64,000 bases of DNA from Vallitalea pronyensis. GTDB lineage: Bacteria > Bacillota > Clostridia > Lachnospirales > Vallitaleaceae. A program made the translations under genes and the position numbers. Positions 26,975 to 36,227 of the stretch are shown piece by piece; position 1 is the stretch's first letter; every line of letters begins with the position of its first letter. The notes under the pieces are model-generated. The model did no database searches, was not told the DNA's origin, and saw nothing but the letters and a program-made list of their open reading frames with translations. Location: NCBI RefSeq assembly GCF_018141445.1, contig NZ_CP058649.1, positions 2,003,001-2,067,000 of the forward strand. Direction: 5' to 3'.

Positions 26975-28603
26975 ATGAAGAAAAAACAATGGGTTACTGT
27001 GTTACTCATCCTAGCCGTGAGTATGATGACAATTTTATCAGGATGCAGCAGTAACAAAGACAATGATAAGAAAAAAACGGCAAAAGAAGTCAATACACAG
27101 GTGGATGATTCTGGAAAAGTAAATGGTCTCATGTATAAAGAAGGATTACCCATTGTTGACCCGGGTGATTATTCCTTTTCCATCTTTACAGATGGGGATA
27201 AAACAACAGATGATTTCTATCTGATGCCTGTTTTAAAGGAACAAACAGGTATCGACGTGGATGTTCAGCTATTTTCTTATGAGGTTGCCAAAGAAAGATA
27301 CAGCCTTGCTTTGAATTCAGGTGATTATGCCGATTGTATTGGAGGCTGGGTATTGTCTTCCACAGACATTCTTAAGTTTGGTGTGGATATGGGTACATTT
27401 ATTCCCCTAGAAGATTATTTTGAAGCCTTCGCTCCTAATATTTCAGCTGTTCTTGAATTAGAGGGTGTGCGTGAAAAAATGACTGCTCCAGACGGACACA
27501 TTTATTCCATACCTTATGTCCTAGCAGCCCCAGAGGTGGATTTTAATCCTTACATCAATACACGCTGGTTAGAGAACCTTGGTCTTGAAGTGCCTCAGAC
27601 CACAGAAGACCTAAAGAAGGTGCTAACAGCCTTTAAAGAAAAAGACGCTAATGGCAATGGGGACACCGATGATGAAATTCCATTTTCATTCAGCCCAGAT
27701 AACAAAAACATCGGTTACATGGCAGGATATTTCGGTATGTCCTTGAATGAATACGGTTTTACAATGGTGGGTGATGAATTAGTATTTGGTGCCAATCAAG
27801 AACCTTATAAAGACATTATCATGTACATGAGCGATCTCTATAAAAACGGTTTATTGGATCAAGAAATGTTTACACAAGATGCTGCCCAGTGGAAAGCTAA
27901 AGGTGGTCAAGATCTCTATGGCGTATGCATGATGTATGGCAGTGGCGATATCATGCCTTATGAAGCAGGAGAAACACCAGATTGGATACCCCTTCCTGTG
28001 TTAAGCAGTGAAAAATGCGATGAACCTGTTTGGTTCAGAGATACCTATGGTACAACCGTTCTTAAAAATCAAGTGGTTGTAACAGATAATGCCAAGAACC
28101 CTGAAGCCATTGTCAGATGGTGGGATAACTTGTTTGAATTAGAAAATTCCATACAGACCAATGGAGGTCCTCTCGGTATTGCTTTACATAAAAAAGATAA
28201 CGGTTATGAAATCAATCAGACCAACATGACGCAAGAAGAAAAAGATACCTACAGCTGGATTAATCTGTTTCCACAATCCTTACCAAGGTACATACCAACG
28301 GATTTCAAGTTTTTAGAAAATCCTCCTTCTTATCCAGAAAAGGATAAGGTTGATGAAGCCTATGCGCCTTATTTACTTGAGAAGATTATTCCACCTTATT
28401 GGGCAACCTTAGAAGAAAGCTCAAGTTTATCGGAGCTTCAGACATCCATCACCGACTATATTACAGAAAAGACTGCGGAATGGATTGCTGGTCAGGCAGA
28501 TGTGGAAGCTGAGTGGGACAGTTACTTAAAACAACTTAATAAATTGAAGTTAGATGACTATATCCAGATACGCCAAAACGCGATTAAAGCGTCAAAGAAT
28601 TAA
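26975..28603 (+). CDS. Extracellular sugar-binding lipoprotein, LplA-type
   Basis: This 542-residue lipoprotein has a lipobox at LSGCSS. The family 1 binding fold includes DANGNGDTDDEIPFSFSP, a loop characteristic of LplA-like binding proteins, and ends in a helical region (ITEKTAEWIAGQADVEAEWD) that is nearly repeated in the 39474 protein. AAAGGAGG lies upstream. It is the third gene of the locus, 113 bases after the permeases, and is followed by a strong hairpin, which is common where binding proteins are made in excess of permeases. Confidence 0.92.
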   Translation: MKKKQWVTVLLILAVSMMTILSGCSSNKDNDKKKTAKEVNTQVDDSGKVNGLMYKEGLPIVDPGDYSFSIFTDGDKTTDDFYLMPVLKEQTGIDVDVQLFSYEVAKERYSLALNSGDYADCIGGWVLSSTDILKFGVDMGTFIPLEDYFEAFAPNISAVLELEGVREKMTAPDGHIYSIPYVLAAPEVDFNPYINTRWLENLGLEVPQTTEDLKKVLTAFKEKDANGNGDTDDEIPFSFSPDNKNIGYMAGYFGMSLNEYGFTMVGDELVFGANQEPYKDIIMYMSDLYKNGLLDQEMFTQDAAQWKAKGGQDLYGVCMMYGSGDIMPYEAGETPDWIPLPVLSSEKCDEPVWFRDTYGTTVLKNQVVVTDNAKNPEAIVRWWDNLFELENSIQTNGGPLGIALHKKDNGYEINQTNMTQEEKDTYSWINLFPQSLPRYIPTDFKFLENPPSYPEKDKVDEAYAPYLLEKIIPPYWATLEESSSLSELQTSITDYITEKTAEWIAGQADVEAEWDSYLKQLNKLKLDDYIQIRQNAIKASKN

Positions 28604-28623
28604 AGTTGTAAGCAATAATATAT

Positions 28624-28677
28624 GAAAGATGGATGTGAGTATTCCTTACAACCATCTTTCGTATACCATGAGATGGT
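28624..28677 (+). other. Strong hairpin with a competing alternative pairing
   Basis: GAAAGATGG (28624-28632) pairs with CCATCTTTC (28652-28660); after a single mismatch the inner TGTGAG/CTTACA adds six pairs around a five-base loop. The right arm ACCATCT (28651-28657) can instead pair with AGATGGT (28671-28677). No T-run follows, so it is not a plain terminator. mRNA protection of the binding-protein transcript or conditional read-through is inferred. Confidence 0.55.
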
Positions 28678-28733
28678 AAAACAGGCAATATGACCGTTGT
28701 ATAAGATGAAGCTGACAAAGATGGAGGAAGAGC

Positions 28734-30119
28734 ATGTCAGAATCAAAAGCACCAAATCTGATCAAAGAAGAAATGATAGAAGAAGGGGTACACAATTATA
28801 GTACGAAGAGGAGCTATGTGTCTCCTACGGATCAAAAGGTGTTGGATAAGCTGAATTGGTTTCAAGACCAAAAGTTAGCCCTCATGATGCATTGGGGTCC
28901 TTATTCTCAGTTAGGTATTGTGGAGTCATGGGCTCTTAGTGATGCAGATGCTGAATGGTCAAGACACGGTGTTGATTGGGAAGTAACAGGTGAAGCATTT
29001 AAGAAAGAATACTTTGATTTAAACAAAACCTTTAATCCCATACGTTTTCAACCTGAAAAATGGGCAGCTATTGCAGCGGAAGCCGGTATACGGTATTTTA
29101 TCTTTACCACAAAACATCATGATGGCTTTTGCATGTGGGATACTCAGTATTCAGACTATAAGATATCAGGAGAAGACTGCCCATTCCATAAGCATCGCTA
29201 TGCAGATATATGCGCGCACTTATTTGAAGCCTTCCGTAAAAAAGGCATCGGGATAGCCGCTTATTTTTCCAAAGCGGATTGGCATATTGACAGTTATTGG
29301 AGTAATCGATACGAAAGAGGCTGTTACCAAAATAGAGGGCCTTCCTATAACCCCCTAGAAAATACAGAAGAATGGGAACGCTTCGTTCGGTTCACACACA
29401 ATCAAATCTTAGAACTGGGCACGAAATATGGAAAAATAGACATCATGTGGTTTGATGCTGGCTGGGTGTGTAAAGCCAATAACCAAGACATTCGTCTTGG
29501 CGAAATCATTGACAAAGTCAGGACATTTCAACCGGGTATGCTGTGTGCCGATAGAACAGTAGGAGGAGCTTATGAGAATTATGTGACACCAGAGCAATGT
29601 GTACCCGAGGAACCCCTTGGTATACCTTGGGAAAGTTGTATCACCCTTGGGAACTCTTTTGCTTATGCTTATAGTGACACCTATAAAAGTGCTAGAGAAG
29701 TGGTCTTATTGCTTATTGATATTGTATCCAAGGGTGGCAATCTTGCCATCAATGTAGCACCACAACCGGATGGCAGGTTACCTATGGAAGCCATCACATC
29801 CCTAAAGGGATTAGGTGCATGGCTGAAGGTCAATGGTGAAGCCATCTATGGTACCCGCGTATGTAAGCCTTATAAAAAGGATGGTATTGCATTCACCAAA
29901 AAACAGGATACCGTCTACGCCATTGAATCCTTTGAAAAGGTATCCCATCAGGTACCATCACAGGTATGGATTCCATATGATGGGGAGGTATCCAACATCA
30001 CCCTATTGGAAAGCAATGAACGGGTTATATTTGAAAAGAAAGAAAACGGATACCAAGTACAATGTCCAGAACATGATGGAGAAGCGCCCGTGGCACGCGT
30101 GTTTTGCTTAACATCATAA
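28734..30119 (+). CDS. GH29 alpha-L-fucosidase-like enzyme
   Basis: This 461-residue soluble enzyme of glycoside hydrolase family 29 is expected to remove alpha-linked L-fucose. The barrel shows the family motifs MMHWGPYSQLG, FIFTTKHHDGFCMWDTQYSDY and IDIMWFDAGW, in which D241 is the expected nucleophile, and later GGNLAINVAPQPDG. A C-terminal beta domain follows (from about 375). There is no signal peptide, so it should act in the cytoplasm on imported fragments. GGAGG precedes the ATG. A second, different GH29 enzyme lies at 31330, which suggests two fucosyl linkages or another deoxysugar. Confidence 0.92.
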   Translation: MSESKAPNLIKEEMIEEGVHNYSTKRSYVSPTDQKVLDKLNWFQDQKLALMMHWGPYSQLGIVESWALSDADAEWSRHGVDWEVTGEAFKKEYFDLNKTFNPIRFQPEKWAAIAAEAGIRYFIFTTKHHDGFCMWDTQYSDYKISGEDCPFHKHRYADICAHLFEAFRKKGIGIAAYFSKADWHIDSYWSNRYERGCYQNRGPSYNPLENTEEWERFVRFTHNQILELGTKYGKIDIMWFDAGWVCKANNQDIRLGEIIDKVRTFQPGMLCADRTVGGAYENYVTPEQCVPEEPLGIPWESCITLGNSFAYAYSDTYKSAREVVLLLIDIVSKGGNLAINVAPQPDGRLPMEAITSLKGLGAWLKVNGEAIYGTRVCKPYKKDGIAFTKKQDTVYAIESFEKVSHQVPSQVWIPYDGEVSNITLLESNERVIFEKKENGYQVQCPEHDGEAPVARVFCLTS

Positions 30120-30120
30120 G

Positions 30121-30161
30121 CATGCTGCTTGTGGATGACCTAAGTCAACTTAAGCAGCATG
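30121..30161 (+). other. Intercistronic hairpin
   Basis: CATGCTGCTT (30121-30130) and AAGCAGCATG (30152-30161) form perfect 10-base arms around a 21-base loop, which itself holds TGAC/GTCA. It begins directly after the fucosidase stop and has no T-run; transcription could continue to the GH18 gene. Confidence 0.55.
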
Positions 30162-30216
30162 GTCATACTTGTAACAGTTAGACCATTTAATTTGATTGAA
30201 ACCTAGGAGGAGCTGT

Positions 30217-31275
30217 ATGACCCACTCTCATTTAATTGGTTATGTTTCTATAAAAGACTTACCAATGTTTAAAGAAGAAGACATCAAAAAATCAGACATC
30301 ATCAATTTAGCCTTTGCACGCATTGAAGATGGAAAAGTGATATCAGAACTGCATGATTACCTTTCTTATATTGAAAGTGCGAAAAAAATCAATCCCCAGA
30401 TACGGTTTGTCCTATCCATTGGGGGTTGGGGTGCGGGAGGATTTTCAAAGGCATCATCCACTAAATTGGGAAGAGAACAACTCATTGATTCGGCAATTGA
30501 ACACATGAAATGGGCTAAACTGGATGGGATAGATCTTGACTGGGAATACCCTTGCATGTCAATAGCTGGTATTGATGCAGCAAAAGACGATAAAGAAAAT
30601 TTCACCTATCTCCTCCAAGGGTTTCGATATGCCATGAATGAACAAGGGTTTGAAGATAAGCTATTAACCATTGCTGCGGCAGGAGATGGGTACTATACAC
30701 GATGTACCCAGATGGACCAAGTACAACAATACGTGGACTATGTGCAATTAATGACCTATGATCTACGAGGAGGTTTTACGGTACAAACAGGTCATCATAC
30801 AAACCTATATGCCAATGCTATAGACTTTTCCAGTGCCAGTGTTCATCAAGCCGTAACCTATTTTGTAGAAGCAGGTGTACCAAAAGAAAAATTAGTCATT
30901 GGCGCAGCCTTTTACTCAAGGATGTGGAAAGGAGTCCCCAATGTGAATAACGGTCTAATGCAGATGGCAGAAACCACAGGGGGATATGGACCCAGTTACA
31001 GCGAACTCTTAGGGGATTATATTGATAAAAATGGATTCACTCGTTTTTGGGATGATGAAGCAAAAGCACCCTATTTATTTAATGGGGATTGCTTTATTAG
31101 CTATGAAGACCAAGAATCTTTAACGTATAAATTGAACTACATGCAAGAACATGGGTTATACGGCTTAATGTACTGGGAATATGGTACAGACAAAAGTGGT
31201 ACTTTATTAGATTTTATCCACGGTAAGCGATTGAAAAAACTTGAAGGTATGTGTATGGCAGCCGTTAAAAAGTGA
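30217..31275 (+). CDS. GH18 chitinase / endo-beta-N-acetylglucosaminidase-like enzyme
   Basis: This 352-residue GH18 barrel has both family signatures: the SxGG strand (S67-I-G-G) and the catalytic DGIDLDWE at 103-110, with E110 as acid/base and D108 assisting. Substrate-assisted cleavage next to an N-acetylglucosamine is expected. QLMTYDLRGG and the final GLMYWEYGTDKSG complete the barrel. No signal peptide or chitin-binding module is present, so it is probably cytoplasmic. ATG at 30217 has TAGGAGGAG upstream; the earlier TTG at 30196 has none. Beside fucosidases, cleavage of imported GlcNAc-containing oligosaccharides is more likely than attack on crystalline chitin. Confidence 0.9.
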   Translation: MTHSHLIGYVSIKDLPMFKEEDIKKSDIINLAFARIEDGKVISELHDYLSYIESAKKINPQIRFVLSIGGWGAGGFSKASSTKLGREQLIDSAIEHMKWAKLDGIDLDWEYPCMSIAGIDAAKDDKENFTYLLQGFRYAMNEQGFEDKLLTIAAAGDGYYTRCTQMDQVQQYVDYVQLMTYDLRGGFTVQTGHHTNLYANAIDFSSASVHQAVTYFVEAGVPKEKLVIGAAFYSRMWKGVPNVNNGLMQMAETTGGYGPSYSELLGDYIDKNGFTRFWDDEAKAPYLFNGDCFISYEDQESLTYKLNYMQEHGLYGLMYWEYGTDKSGTLLDFIHGKRLKKLEGMCMAAVKK

Positions 31276-31329
31276 AGCGTGCGTATAAGTTGCTATGAAA
31301 GTCTATACCAGAAAGGAAGGGATAAGAAA

Positions 31330-32616
31330 ATGGAAAAATGGTTTGAAGAAGCAAAGTTGGGTATCTTTATTCATTATGGCATTTATGCAGTAGAAGGGGT
31401 ATCTGAATCATGGTCATTTTATCATCATCGTGTGCCTTATGACCAATACATGAAACAACTGGATGGTTTTACAGCTGCTCAGTTTGATGCAGATCATTGG
31501 GCCGATGTGATTGAGAAATCAGGAGCCAAATACGCGGTACTCACCACGAAACATCACGATGGTGTAGCACTTTTTGATACACAATACAGTGACTTAAATG
31601 TGGTTAAAAGAACCCCTGCTAAAAGGGATATTATAAAGGAATATGCAGAAGCAATCAAGAATAAGGGGATTCGCTGCGGCATGTATTATTCTTTAATTGA
31701 TTGGTCCCATCCCGATTATGCCAGCGTGTTTGAAGGTGGTGTCGTACCAGAAGACCTATCGGAGGTTAATGGTTATTCCTATCCAGCAGATGGCAAACAG
31801 GATGAAGAAGCATGGGAGCGTTTTTTGACTTTTAATCGTAACCAATTAAAAGAAGTGCTCTCCAATTATGGTACAGTTGATGTATTGTGGTTTGACGGTG
31901 ATTGGGAGAGAAGTGCCAAGCAATGGGGGCTCCCAGCTTTCAAAGACTACTTACAATCCTTTAACCCTAACCTGATCATTAATTCCAGATTACAAGGTCA
32001 CGGGGATTATAAAACACCGGAACAGGGATTACCCATCACACGACCAGAAGGGCCATGGGAGTTCTGTACCACAGTGAACGATTCTTGGGGTTATATACCA
32101 GAGGATCAGCACTATAAATCCTTGAAACAGATTATTCGCATGTTCTGCGACTGTATCAGTATGGGTGGCAATATGTTACTGGATATTGGACCAAAAGAAG
32201 ATGGTACCATCGTACCTGAAGAAGAAGAACTGTTGTTAGACTTGGGAAAGTGGATAAAACAACATGAAGAAGCCATTTATGCAACCAAAGAAGGTCTTAT
32301 GTTAAGGTATTATTTAGGCGGCTCCACCTTATCAAAGGATGAAGAGACCATTTACTTATTTGTTTATGATGACCCAAAAGAAGCCATTTGTTTAAAAGGA
32401 CTCTGTAATCAGGTCAAAAAAATCTCTGTATTGCACTCAGGCGAAATATTAACCTATGATAGTCATGGTGGTGTGCCATGGTTCAATATTCCAGGAACTC
32501 TATGGATTCATTTGACTGGAAAAGCCTGCCACGAACATGTAACTGTTGTGAAGGTAGAATGTGAAGGAAAAGTAGATATGTATGGTGGCAGCGGTGCTGT
32601 TGTCACGCATAATTAA
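31330..32616 (+). CDS. GH29 alpha-L-fucosidase-like enzyme (second)
   Basis: This 428-residue GH29 enzyme has WFEEAKLGIFIHYGIYAVEG at its start, YAVLTTKHHDGVALFDTQYSD, and VDVLWFDGDW with D189 as the expected nucleophile, then GGNMLLDIGPKEDG. It lacks a signal peptide. AAAGGAAGGG lies upstream of the ATG at 31330, which I prefer over the GTG at 31279. It differs clearly from the first GH29 protein (tryptophan-rich loops and a longer SxxSWSFYHHRV segment), so the pair is not a recent duplication. It is 33 bases before the transglutaminase-like gene. Confidence 0.92.
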   Translation: MEKWFEEAKLGIFIHYGIYAVEGVSESWSFYHHRVPYDQYMKQLDGFTAAQFDADHWADVIEKSGAKYAVLTTKHHDGVALFDTQYSDLNVVKRTPAKRDIIKEYAEAIKNKGIRCGMYYSLIDWSHPDYASVFEGGVVPEDLSEVNGYSYPADGKQDEEAWERFLTFNRNQLKEVLSNYGTVDVLWFDGDWERSAKQWGLPAFKDYLQSFNPNLIINSRLQGHGDYKTPEQGLPITRPEGPWEFCTTVNDSWGYIPEDQHYKSLKQIIRMFCDCISMGGNMLLDIGPKEDGTIVPEEEELLLDLGKWIKQHEEAIYATKEGLMLRYYLGGSTLSKDEETIYLFVYDDPKEAICLKGLCNQVKKISVLHSGEILTYDSHGGVPWFNIPGTLWIHLTGKACHEHVTVVKVECEGKVDMYGGSGAVVTHN

Positions 32617-32649
32617 GCAAAACCTATCGCCTACAAGAGGAGGGAAAAC

Positions 32650-35600
32650 ATGAACGGATATCGCATACCTACTCCAACAATTGATTTTCATCCCCCAGTT
32701 TATTATTGTAAGAAAGCAACAAAACCTTTTGTGCTGGATGGCAATATACATAAGGATTTTTGGGAAGATGCACCTTTTACATCCTTATTTGTGGATATTG
32801 AAGGACATAACAAGAAAACCCCCAAGTGGGACACTCAGGCAAAAATGTTATGGGATGATACGAATTTGTATATTGGAGCCATTCTTCATGGGGATGAAAT
32901 ATGGGCCACGTTAAAAGAACGTGATTCGGTCATCTTCCAGGATAATGATTTTGAAATTTTTATCGATCCGGATTCGGATACCCATGGGTATTTTGAATTG
33001 GAAATGAATGCATTCAATACCGTATGGGATTTATTCCTCACAAAGCCTTATCGGGATGTTGGCGGCAGGCCATTGAATGGCTGGGACATTAAAGGCTTGC
33101 AATCTGCTGTACATATTGAAGGCAAGTTAAATGAAGTCCATGGTGATAACAAGTATTGGATGGTAGAAGTGGTCATACCTTTTGAAGCCTTGCAGGAAAT
33201 GGCAAAAGAAACGGGGAAACCTTCAATAGGTGACTTTTATCGGATGAATTTTTCTAGAGTGCAATGGCACATGGACACATCCCAAGGTCGCTATGTGAAG
33301 AAAGAGCAACCCGAAGAAAATTGGGTATGGGCGCCAACAGGTCTTATTAATATCCATTACCCAGAACTATGGGGCTATGTATTTTTTACTGAAAACGGCG
33401 AAACATATGATATTCCAGAGATAGAGTACTTAAAATGGGAACTGAGGAAATTCTATTATGCTGAACATCAATTTTTTGAGGATTATGGTTATTATACGGA
33501 AGATATAGCACCCTTAAATAAGCATGTGGAGAGTGAGATTATACCACGTATTGAGGCCACAGACCATGCTTTTCAGCTATCTTGTTTTACCTGTCAAGGG
33601 GATCAGCTTGTTTTATTTGAAGATGGCAGAATAGCTGTTTATGAATTCTCAGACTATGAAAAAAGAATGCGCAGCATACCACCATCACTCATGGAAGATA
33701 TGGATGAAAACGAAAAAGAATGCATGGCATTTTTGTATGCTTATATGCCTTTATCGGATAGTGCAGATTATGACCCTCAGTTATTTTTGAAGTTTGTACG
33801 ACACAGCTTACGGGTAAAAGCATTCATGCCTTGGGGACAGCACATCAAAAAGAACGATTTTTTGAATTATGTGCTCCAGTATCGGGTGAATAACGAAGAT
33901 ATTGTGTACTATAGGGAAACTTTTTTTGAAGCCTTGTACCCTAGAATTCAAGGGAAGTCCATGGAAGAAGCAGCCATTGAAGTAAATTATTGGTGTTTTG
34001 AAAAAGCCACGTATCAAACCACCAACCAGAGAACAGCCTCTCCTTTTACAGTCATTAACAATGCCTATGGACGTTGTGGAGAAGAGTCTACATTGGTTGT
34101 GGCAGCTCTTCGGAGTGTGGGCATACCTGCACGACAATGTTACGCACCAAGATGGAGCCACTGCGATGATAATCATGCCTGGGTAGAAGTCTATACAGAA
34201 AATGGCTGGCAGTTCTTAGGGGCTTGCGAACCAGAAGTGAAGCTGAATCGTGGATGGTTTCGATTACCTGCATCAAAAGCCATGCTCATCCATAACCGTG
34301 CGTTCTCTAATCGGTGTGAAGATCAATGGATAACAAAACAAACCCCCCGTATGTCAGAAATCAATGTACTCCCTCACTATGCTGAGACGAAGAAAATCAG
34401 CATACGGATTATGGATGAAAAGCACCAGCCCGTCAGTCAAGCCATGGTGCGATTCGAAGTGGTGAATTATAGTGAGTTCTATCCCATAGCACAACTGGAA
34501 ACCAATGACCAAGGGGAAGTTTCTCTTGTAACAGGTTTAGGGGATTTGATGATTTTTGCTTATCAAGGCCATCGTTATGCGTATCAAAAAATGGATGTAA
34601 GGGAAGAAGAACACATGACGTTGACTTTAGGTGAAACGAAAACCCTTGAAACCCAAATGAAAGAATGGACCTTTGTACCTCCAAAAGGCGGTGTTCTTGA
34701 AGAAACACCACTCAGTCCACAACAAGAAGAGGAACAGGATGCAAGGTCTAAGGAGGCTATAAGCAGGAGAAGAGCCTTTGAAGCAACTTTTTATAATGAG
34801 GAGAAAGCAAAAGAAAGAGCCAAGACATTCCCTATAATGGAAGATGAGATTGCCGCATGTCTTGTGAAAGCAAGAGGGAACTATAAGGTATTACTAGCGT
34901 TTTTAAAAGAGAGTACACAAGATACCCTATACTGGAAGGTTCAGCTGCTGCTATCACTGCCACAAAAAGATTTATCCGATATCAAGCTAGCAGTATTAGA
35001 GGATCATTTCACCGTAGCGTATGCCTATAGACGTAAACATGAAGAAGCGTTATTTGTGCAGGAAGTGATGCATCCAAGAATTTGGATAGAAAATATCACC
35101 TCCTACCGTCAGGGAATTTGTGGTTATTTCACACTAGCCCAAAAAGAGAGCTTCATAGAAAACCCGTTGCGTGTGAAAAAATGGATCACATCAACGATAC
35201 GTGTATACCATGACAGGGAATATTCAAATTTAAATACCTCGCCTCTTGGTGTACTTAAGACAAAAGGTGGTAACCCCATTTCTCATAAAATATTGTTTGT
35301 AGCCATTTTAAGAAGTTTAGGTATACCAGCTCGTATTGAAAAGTTCGATGGCAAATTGGCTTTCTATCATGACCATAAGTGGGTATACATCCATGATGAT
35401 CAAGAGATTAAGCCAGAAGCATATGGGGTACTGACACTCACAAGAGAAAAAGACAGCCATCTGGAGTACTATAAAAACTACACTGTATCCCGTTTAGAGA
35501 AGGGACACTACAAGACATTGGAGCTGGAAGATGTGTCTTGGACTGATAATCAGGTCGTATACCCTGTAGAAGCAGGCCATTATCGTGTCATTACCACCAA

Positions 35601-36135
35601 TAGGCAGCATAATGAATCCAATAAGGTGCGGGTAAATTATTGCCACATTGACCCAGATACCACAACCACCATACCACTTATACTAAGTGCAAGTGATAAT
35701 GAAAAAGCAAAAGTAGCCATGCCCAATTATTCATTAGTGACACGTGATAACACGAAAACATCCTTGTTTGATGCATTAACATCCCGAGCCATTGTATGTT
35801 GGATAGAGCCAGGGGCTGAGCCAACAGAGCATTTGCTTAATGAAATGATCGAACTTCAAGACGCTTACAATCAACTACCATGGCATGTGCTCTTATTGAT
35901 TCGTGATAAAGAAGGCTACAAGGACCCTACATTAATAAAAACCTGTCAACACATGCCATCCATTCAAGTATGTGTGGAAGAGTCTTTTGACCTTGAGAAA
36001 CTGTATCAAGGGTTTCAGGAAGAAGAACATCGATTACCTTTGGCATTGGTCATAGAAAACCAAGAAGGTATTTATAGTTTCTGTGGGTATCAAGTTGGGA
36101 TGGGTCAATTACTCATCAAGAGTATTAACGATTAA
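32650..36135 (+). CDS. Multidomain cytoplasmic CBM9-like / transglutaminase-like protein
   Basis: This 1161-residue protein has no signal peptide. Residues of about 15-260 resemble a family 9 carbohydrate-binding or cytochrome-like domain (FVLDGNIHKDFWEDA; DNDFEIFIDPDSDTHGYFEL). A transglutaminase-like core lies at about 455-560, with the Cys in GRCGEES and the His in DNHAWVEVY. The usual third acidic residue falls in GACEPE, as in related anaerobe proteins. A carboxypeptidase-regulatory-like beta module follows at about 575-670. A second, degenerate transglutaminase-like segment lies near 870-920 (NPISHKILFVAILRSLGIPA), and the C-terminal 150 residues look thioredoxin-like without a CxxC. 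It may cleave or modify amide bonds of imported glycopeptides; PNGases share the fold. Confidence 0.75.
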   Translation: MNGYRIPTPTIDFHPPVYYCKKATKPFVLDGNIHKDFWEDAPFTSLFVDIEGHNKKTPKWDTQAKMLWDDTNLYIGAILHGDEIWATLKERDSVIFQDNDFEIFIDPDSDTHGYFELEMNAFNTVWDLFLTKPYRDVGGRPLNGWDIKGLQSAVHIEGKLNEVHGDNKYWMVEVVIPFEALQEMAKETGKPSIGDFYRMNFSRVQWHMDTSQGRYVKKEQPEENWVWAPTGLINIHYPELWGYVFFTENGETYDIPEIEYLKWELRKFYYAEHQFFEDYGYYTEDIAPLNKHVESEIIPRIEATDHAFQLSCFTCQGDQLVLFEDGRIAVYEFSDYEKRMRSIPPSLMEDMDENEKECMAFLYAYMPLSDSADYDPQLFLKFVRHSLRVKAFMPWGQHIKKNDFLNYVLQYRVNNEDIVYYRETFFEALYPRIQGKSMEEAAIEVNYWCFEKATYQTTNQRTASPFTVINNAYGRCGEESTLVVAALRSVGIPARQCYAPRWSHCDDNHAWVEVYTENGWQFLGACEPEVKLNRGWFRLPASKAMLIHNRAFSNRCEDQWITKQTPRMSEINVLPHYAETKKISIRIMDEKHQPVSQAMVRFEVVNYSEFYPIAQLETNDQGEVSLVTGLGDLMIFAYQGHRYAYQKMDVREEEHMTLTLGETKTLETQMKEWTFVPPKGGVLEETPLSPQQEEEQDARSKEAISRRRAFEATFYNEEKAKERAKTFPIMEDEIAACLVKARGNYKVLLAFLKESTQDTLYWKVQLLLSLPQKDLSDIKLAVLEDHFTVAYAYRRKHEEALFVQEVMHPRIWIENITSYRQGICGYFTLAQKESFIENPLRVKKWITSTIRVYHDREYSNLNTSPLGVLKTKGGNPISHKILFVAILRSLGIPARIEKFDGKLAFYHDHKWVYIHDDQEIKPEAYGVLTLTREKDSHLEYYKNYTVSRLEKGHYKTLELEDVSWTDNQVVYPVEAGHYRVITTNRQHNESNKVRVNYCHIDPDTTTTIPLILSASDNEKAKVAMPNYSLVTRDNTKTSLFDALTSRAIVCWIEPGAEPTEHLLNEMIELQDAYNQLPWHVLLLIRDKEGYKDPTLIKTCQHMPSIQVCVEESFDLEKLYQGFQEEEHRLPLALVIENQEGIYSFCGYQVGMGQLLIKSIND

Positions 36136-36137
36136 AT

Positions 36138-36151
36138 TTGTTAGCTAACAA
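36138..36151 (+). promoter_or_regulatory. 14-base palindrome, candidate LacI-family operator
   Basis: TTGTTAGCTAACAA is a perfect palindrome placed 12 bases before the -35 of the LacI-family gene and directly after the preceding stop. It shares GTTAGC half-sites with 24908-24927. Autoregulation is inferred. Confidence 0.5.
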
Positions 36152-36163
36152 TTACCTAATTTC

Positions 36164-36192
36164 TTGCGAAGGAATTTTCAAAATGTTATAAT
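36164..36192 (+). promoter_or_regulatory. Sigma-A promoter of the LacI-family gene
   Basis: TTGCGA (36164-36169), a 17-base spacer and a perfect TATAAT (36187-36192). A 10-base palindrome, CCTTCGAAGG (36208-36217), overlaps the ribosome site GAAGGAG and could shield it. Confidence 0.7.
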
Positions 36193-36227
36193 GTAAAAAA
36201 TGATAAGCCTTCGAAGGAGAAATTTAC

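Noticed and set aside
28734..32616. Recent tandem duplication of the two GH29 genes
   Set aside because: The two proteins share only family motifs and differ in loops and length, so they are not a recent copy.
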